17,319 bases of DNA from CANKHA01 sp035652315 (lineage in GTDB: Bacteria > Pseudomonadota > Alphaproteobacteria > Rhizobiales > Xanthobacteraceae). The stretch is from NCBI GenBank assembly GCA_035652315.1, contig DASREA010000076.1:1-17319 (forward strand). Direction: 5' to 3'. The notes under the pieces were generated by a model. It was not told the origin of the DNA. It did not search any database and saw only the letters and a program-made list of their open reading frames with translations. This document shows positions 14,355 to 17,319 of the stretch, one piece after another. Made by a program: the position numbers and the translations under genes. How positions within the stretch are numbered: the stretch's first letter is position 1; each line of letters opens with the position of its first letter.

Positions 14355-14614
14355 GATCGCGGTTTCCCTGCCCCAGGGGCAAAAACACAGAAGCCCGTTC
14401 TTTCGGTAAATTCATACCTGGGTTCGAAACATTGGTCCGCAGCTCGATCCGCGATATGTCCCGGGCGCTGGCGCATAATGGTGGGCTTATAAGAACTTTT
14501 CGGGCGGTCTGCCATATAAAGGCAATTCATCAACAAGAGGGACGGCATTTTGCCATCTGACGGACATTTTCCGCCGGCGCACCATGGCCGGCCACAATGC
14601 GGATGGCCGAGTTG
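14355..14614. promoter_or_regulatory. Divergent acnA / ccmA control region
   Basis: This 260-base gap must carry the promoters of acnA (minus) and the ccm operon (plus). It is less GC-rich than the genes around it. It contains an 8-base palindrome CTTATAAG (14486-14493), an AT-rich CATATAAAG (14513-14521) and a short GGCA/TGCC hairpin (14544-14554). None forms a clear -35/-10 pair or a recognisable iron-responsive operator, so no individual site is assigned. Confidence 0.5.
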
Positions 14615-15214
14615 ATGCGGCTTTCCGCGCAGAATTTGGGCTGCCGGCGGGGCGGCCGTGACGTCTTCGCCGACCTCGGCTTTTCTCTAGGCCGGGGGGA
14701 AGCGCTGGCCGTTACCGGGCCCAACGGCAGCGGCAAATCCTCGCTGCTGCGGCTCCTCGCCGGCTTGCTGCGGCCGGCGGCCGGCCGAATCGAGCTGGAA
14801 GGCGGCGATGCCGACCTCACCTTGGCCGAACAGGCGCATTACCTCGGGCATCAGGACGCCCTGAAATCCGTGCTGACGGTCCGGGAAAACCTGCAATTTT
14901 GGAGCGATTACCTGGGCGGCGGCGAGGATTGCCGGGAGGCGCTGGTCGCCACCGGCCTTTCGGAGCTTGCCGATATTCCCGCCGCCTATCTCTCCGCCGG
15001 GCAAAGGCGGCGGCTGTCGCTGGCCCGGCTGGTCGGCATCAAGCGGCCGGTCTGGCTCCTCGACGAGCCGGCATCGACCCTCGACAGCGCCGGCCAGACG
15101 CGCCTTGCCGAGCTCATGGGCAACCATCTCCATCAAGGCGGGCTGATCGTTGCCGCGACCCACGCACCGCTTGGCATCGCCGCGCGCGAACTGCAGCTCG
15201 GAACCGCGCGATGA
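14615..15214 (+). CDS. ccmA: Haem exporter ATP-binding protein CcmA
   Basis: CcmA is the ATPase of the CcmABCD complex of cytochrome c maturation system I; ATP hydrolysis releases haem-loaded CcmE from CcmC. Seen, counting from the ATG at 14615: Walker A GPNGSGKS (35-42), signature LSAGQRRR (126-133), Walker B VWLLDEP (146-152) and H-loop H183. The start at 14615 gives 199 residues beginning MRLSAQNLGC, the usual CcmA start. In-frame ATGs at 14597 and 14603 would add six or four residues; none of the three has a strong ribosome site. It overlaps ccmB by ATGA. Confidence 0.94.
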   Translation: MRLSAQNLGCRRGGRDVFADLGFSLGRGEALAVTGPNGSGKSSLLRLLAGLLRPAAGRIELEGGDADLTLAEQAHYLGHQDALKSVLTVRENLQFWSDYLGGGEDCREALVATGLSELADIPAAYLSAGQRRRLSLARLVGIKRPVWLLDEPASTLDSAGQTRLAELMGNHLHQGGLIVAATHAPLGIAARELQLGTAR

Positions 15215-15876
15215 CCGCCTTTTCCGCCTTGCTGATGCGCGATCTGCGTCTTGCCGTGCGCGCCGGCGGCGGCGCCGGCATGGGCGTGCTGTACTTTCTT
15301 ATCGTGGTCACCCTCGTGCCCTTCGCCATCGGCCCCGAGCTCGCGTTGCTGCGGCGGATCGGCCCCGCGATTCTCTGGCTCGGGGCTCTGCTCGCCAGTC
15401 TGCTGACACTCGACCGTTTGTTCGCCGCCGACCGCGAAGACGGCTCGCTCGATCTGCTCTTGATGGCCGGCATGCCGCTCGAGATCGCCATCGGCGCCAA
15501 AGCGCTCGCGCACTGGCTCGCCAGCGCATTGCCGCTGGTTATCGCAGCGCCGGTCTTGGGGATTTTTCTCAATATCGAACCGCGCGCCATGGCCGCTATC
15601 GCGATAACGCTGCTCGCGGGCACACCGGCGCTGACCTTTCTCGGCCTCATCGGCGCCGCATTGGCGGTGACACTCAGGCGCGGCGGTCTGCTGGTGCCGG
15701 TATTGATCTTGCCCTTGACCGTTCCGGTGTTGATATTCGGCGTAGCGGCCTCGGAGGCAGCGATCACGACGACCATGCCTTTCGGCACGCCGTTCAGCAT
15801 TCTTTGCGCGCTGTCGCTGATGAGCGTCGTGGTCGGGCCGCTGGCTGCCGCCGTTGCCTTCCGGCACGCAGAATGA
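15211..15876 (+). CDS. ccmB: Haem exporter permease CcmB
   Basis: CcmB is the membrane subunit that partners CcmA in cytochrome c maturation. The protein is 221 residues, the family norm. Six hydrophobic helices are visible at about 22-42, 50-68, 100-120, 126-152, 159-181 and 193-216. The family signature DREDGSLDLLLMAGMPLE lies at 74-91 in a cytoplasmic loop. The ATG at 15211 overlaps the ccmA stop (ATGA), so the two are translationally coupled. The frame is open further upstream to 14899, but that part lies inside ccmA. Confidence 0.94.
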   Translation: MTAFSALLMRDLRLAVRAGGGAGMGVLYFLIVVTLVPFAIGPELALLRRIGPAILWLGALLASLLTLDRLFAADREDGSLDLLLMAGMPLEIAIGAKALAHWLASALPLVIAAPVLGIFLNIEPRAMAAIAITLLAGTPALTFLGLIGAALAVTLRRGGLLVPVLILPLTVPVLIFGVAASEAAITTTMPFGTPFSILCALSLMSVVVGPLAAAVAFRHAE

Positions 15877-15892
15877 TCGGGCAGAGGAGATG

Positions 15893-16675
15893 ATGGACAA
15901 AATCGGATCGCCGCAAGCGGCGCCAGGAACGTCGAAGCGCCCGTTGTCGGTAGGCGATCTCGCCAATCCGTCGCGGTTTCTTTCCATCGTCGAGCCGCTG
16001 CTGCCGTGGCTCGCCGGCGCCACCGTGCTGCTCATGGCGCTCGGCCTCAACCAGGTCCTCGCCGCGCCTGACGATTATCAGCAGGGCGCGACCGTGAAGA
16101 TCATGTATTTGCACGTGCCGTCGGCCTGGCTCGGCATGTTGTGCTGGGGAATCATGAGCATCGCCGCGCTGGGCACGCTGGTCTGGCGCCATCCGCTGGC
16201 CGACGTGGCGGCAAAAACGGCGGCCCCGATCGGAGCGGCCTTCACTCTGATATGCCTTATTACCGGCTCGCTGTGGGGCCGCCCGACCTGGGGCACTTAT
16301 TGGGTCTGGGACGCAAGGCTGACCTCGGTCTTGATTCTGTTTCTGCTGTATCTCGGGGTGATCGCCTTGTGGCGGACGGTCGAAGACCCCTCGCGCGCGG
16401 CGCGCGCGGCCGCGGTCTTCACGCTTGTCGGCGCTCTCAATCTGCCGATCATCAAATTCTCGGTGGACTGGTGGAACACGCTGCACCAGCCGGCGTCGAT
16501 CTTCCGCGCCGGCGGTCCGACCATCGCACCGTCGCTGCTCCTGCCGCTGGTGATCATGGCGATTGCGTTCACGCTGCTGTTCATCACGCTGCATCTCGCC
16601 GCCATGCGCAACGAAATCCTTCGCCGCCGCCTGCGCACGCTTCGACTGATGCAGGCCCAGTCCGCGGAGCATTGA
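15893..16675 (+). CDS. ccmC: Haem lyase component CcmC
   Basis: CcmC binds haem at the periplasmic face and attaches it to the haem chaperone CcmE. The protein is 260 residues with about six membrane helices. The tryptophan-rich WWD domain is clear: SLWGRPTWGTYWVWDARLTS at 126-145. The flanking haem-ligand histidines are H74 (MYLHVPSAW) and H198 (NTLHQPAS). Of two adjacent ATGs at 15890 and 15893, the second is better spaced from AGAGG at 15883-15887. The ccmB stop is 16 bases upstream, and ccmD follows after one base. The N-terminus (about 30 residues) is longer and more polar than in E. coli CcmC. Confidence 0.95.
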   Translation: MDKIGSPQAAPGTSKRPLSVGDLANPSRFLSIVEPLLPWLAGATVLLMALGLNQVLAAPDDYQQGATVKIMYLHVPSAWLGMLCWGIMSIAALGTLVWRHPLADVAAKTAAPIGAAFTLICLITGSLWGRPTWGTYWVWDARLTSVLILFLLYLGVIALWRTVEDPSRAARAAAVFTLVGALNLPIIKFSVDWWNTLHQPASIFRAGGPTIAPSLLLPLVIMAIAFTLLFITLHLAAMRNEILRRRLRTLRLMQAQSAEH

Positions 16676-16676
16676 C

Positions 16677-16856
16677 GTGAATCTCGGGCCCCACGCCGAT
16701 TTCATTATTTCCGCTTACGCGGCGACGGCGCTGGTCATTGCCGTGCTGGCGGCCTGGATCTGGCTCGACTTCCGCGCGCTGATCCGGCGTCTTGCCGAAC
16801 TCGAAGCGCGCGGCATTACGCGGCGCTCCGAACGCGCGGATGCGTCGCAGCCATGA
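16677..16856 (+). CDS. ccmD: Small haem-exporter subunit CcmD
   Basis: CcmD is a small single-helix protein that stabilises the CcmABC-CcmE complex and is needed to release haem-loaded CcmE. The 59-residue frame starts at a GTG one base after the ccmC stop. It has a short N-terminus with HADFIISAYAATAL (6-19), one membrane helix (about 10-30) and the basic, charged tail LDFRALIRRLAELEARG (30-46) typical of the family. Its stop overlaps the ccmG start (ATGA). The call rests on length, topology and position between ccmC and ccmG, as is usual for CcmD. Confidence 0.88.
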   Translation: MNLGPHADFIISAYAATALVIAVLAAWIWLDFRALIRRLAELEARGITRRSERADASQP

Positions 16857-17319
16857 CGGTCCCAGAGCGCGACGCCGGGCGCCGCCGCAGGATCGTCGTC
16901 TTCCTGCCGCTTGTCATCTTTGCCGCGCTCGCCGCGCTGTTCGTCTTCCGGCTTGGCGCCGGCGATCCCGGCGTCGTGCCTTCGGCGCTGATCGGGCGAC
17001 CGGCCCCGGCAACGACGCTGCCGCCGCTCGCCGGCCTCGAGCGCGATGGCGCGCCGGTGCCCGGGATCACGCCGAATATTTTTGCCGGCAAGGTCACGCT
17101 TGTGAACGTCTGGGCCTCCTGGTGCGTGCCGTGCCGCGAGGAAGCTCCGGTCCTGGAAGTCCTGGCGCAGGACAAGCGCCTCCAGGTCGTCGGCATCAGC
17201 TACAAGGATTTGCCCGAGAACGCGCGCCGCTTCCTCGGCCGTTACGGCAATCCATTCGCGGCCGTGGGCGCCGACGGTGCCGGCCGCGCTTCGATCGAAT
17301 GGGGCGTCTATGGGGTGCC
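16853..17319 (+). CDS. ccmG: Thiol:disulfide interchange protein CcmG/DsbE, 3' end cut by the window
   Basis: CcmG (DsbE) is a membrane-anchored periplasmic thioredoxin that reduces the haem-binding cysteines of apocytochrome c. The ATG at 16853 overlaps the ccmD stop. The visible 155 codons show a basic N-terminus and a membrane anchor (about 14-34). The thioredoxin fold follows, with NVWASWCVPCREEAP (85-99) and the active-site cysteines C91 and C94. GISYKD and the acidic-loop region NARRFLGRYGNPF follow. The window ends two bases into the next codon; those bases are CC, so it must be proline, which fits the conserved cis-Pro after GVYGV. The full family length is about 175-200 residues, so only the C-terminus is missing. 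Confidence 0.94.
   Translation, partial: MTVPERDAGRRRRIVVFLPLVIFAALAALFVFRLGAGDPGVVPSALIGRPAPATTLPPLAGLERDGAPVPGITPNIFAGKVTLVNVWASWCVPCREEAPVLEVLAQDKRLQVVGISYKDLPENARRFLGRYGNPFAAVGADGAGRASIEWGVYGV

Noticed and set aside
13809..14492. Plus-strand open frame over the start of acnA
   Set aside because: Shadow of acnA; the minus-strand frame has all aconitase motifs.
14899..15210. N-terminal extension of ccmB to 14899
   Set aside because: It lies within ccmA in another frame; the ATG at 15211 overlaps the ccmA stop and gives the normal CcmB length.

Overview
The window reads as ordinary core chromosome of a high-GC alphaproteobacterium, most likely of the order Hyphomicrobiales (Rhizobiales), near Bradyrhizobium, Rhodopseudomonas or Xanthobacteraceae. 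The reasons are the mdh-sucC-sucD block, the divergent acnA/ccmA pair, the DUF2794 gene (a family I know mainly from alphaproteobacteria), and the Bax-inhibitor gene beside it. No tRNA, rRNA, CRISPR array, insertion sequence or phage gene was recognised. I made no database search; all names come from motifs and gene order.

Layout. Positions 1-6220 hold seven genes on the minus strand. In transcription order they are a secreted SGNH esterase, thpR, zapE, mdh, sucC, a small unrecognised membrane protein, and sucD, which runs off the left edge. Positions 6219-9505 (plus) hold an ABC ATPase and a ten-helix FtsX-type permease, in the same order as E. coli tesA/ybbA/ybbP. Positions 9697-10458 (plus) encode a Bax inhibitor-1 family membrane protein, followed by a strong terminator facing the convergent DUF2794 gene (10526-10909, minus). 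Positions 10910-11300 have no convincing protein gene but hold a structured stretch ending in a plus-strand terminator. Positions 11301-14354 (minus) hold acnA and, directly behind it, what looks like the 3' remnant of a DUF1223 gene. Positions 14615-17319 (plus) hold the cytochrome c maturation operon ccmA-ccmB-ccmC-ccmD-ccmG, cut by the right edge.

How the genes work together. Aconitase, malate dehydrogenase and both succinyl-CoA synthetase subunits are TCA-cycle enzymes. The ccm genes export and handle haem and reduce apocytochromes for c-type cytochromes. ZapE, ThpR, the esterase and the YbbAP-type exporter are housekeeping neighbours.

The most unusual points are: (1) the 132-residue membrane protein between sucC and sucD, with about 50% GC and many TTA/CTA codons in a roughly 62-65% GC setting, coupled to sucC by a TGATG overlap; (2) the decapitated DUF1223 gene lying in frame 21 bases behind the acnA stop; (3) a possible structured small RNA at about 11100-11297. 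I found no clear multi-gene undescribed system.
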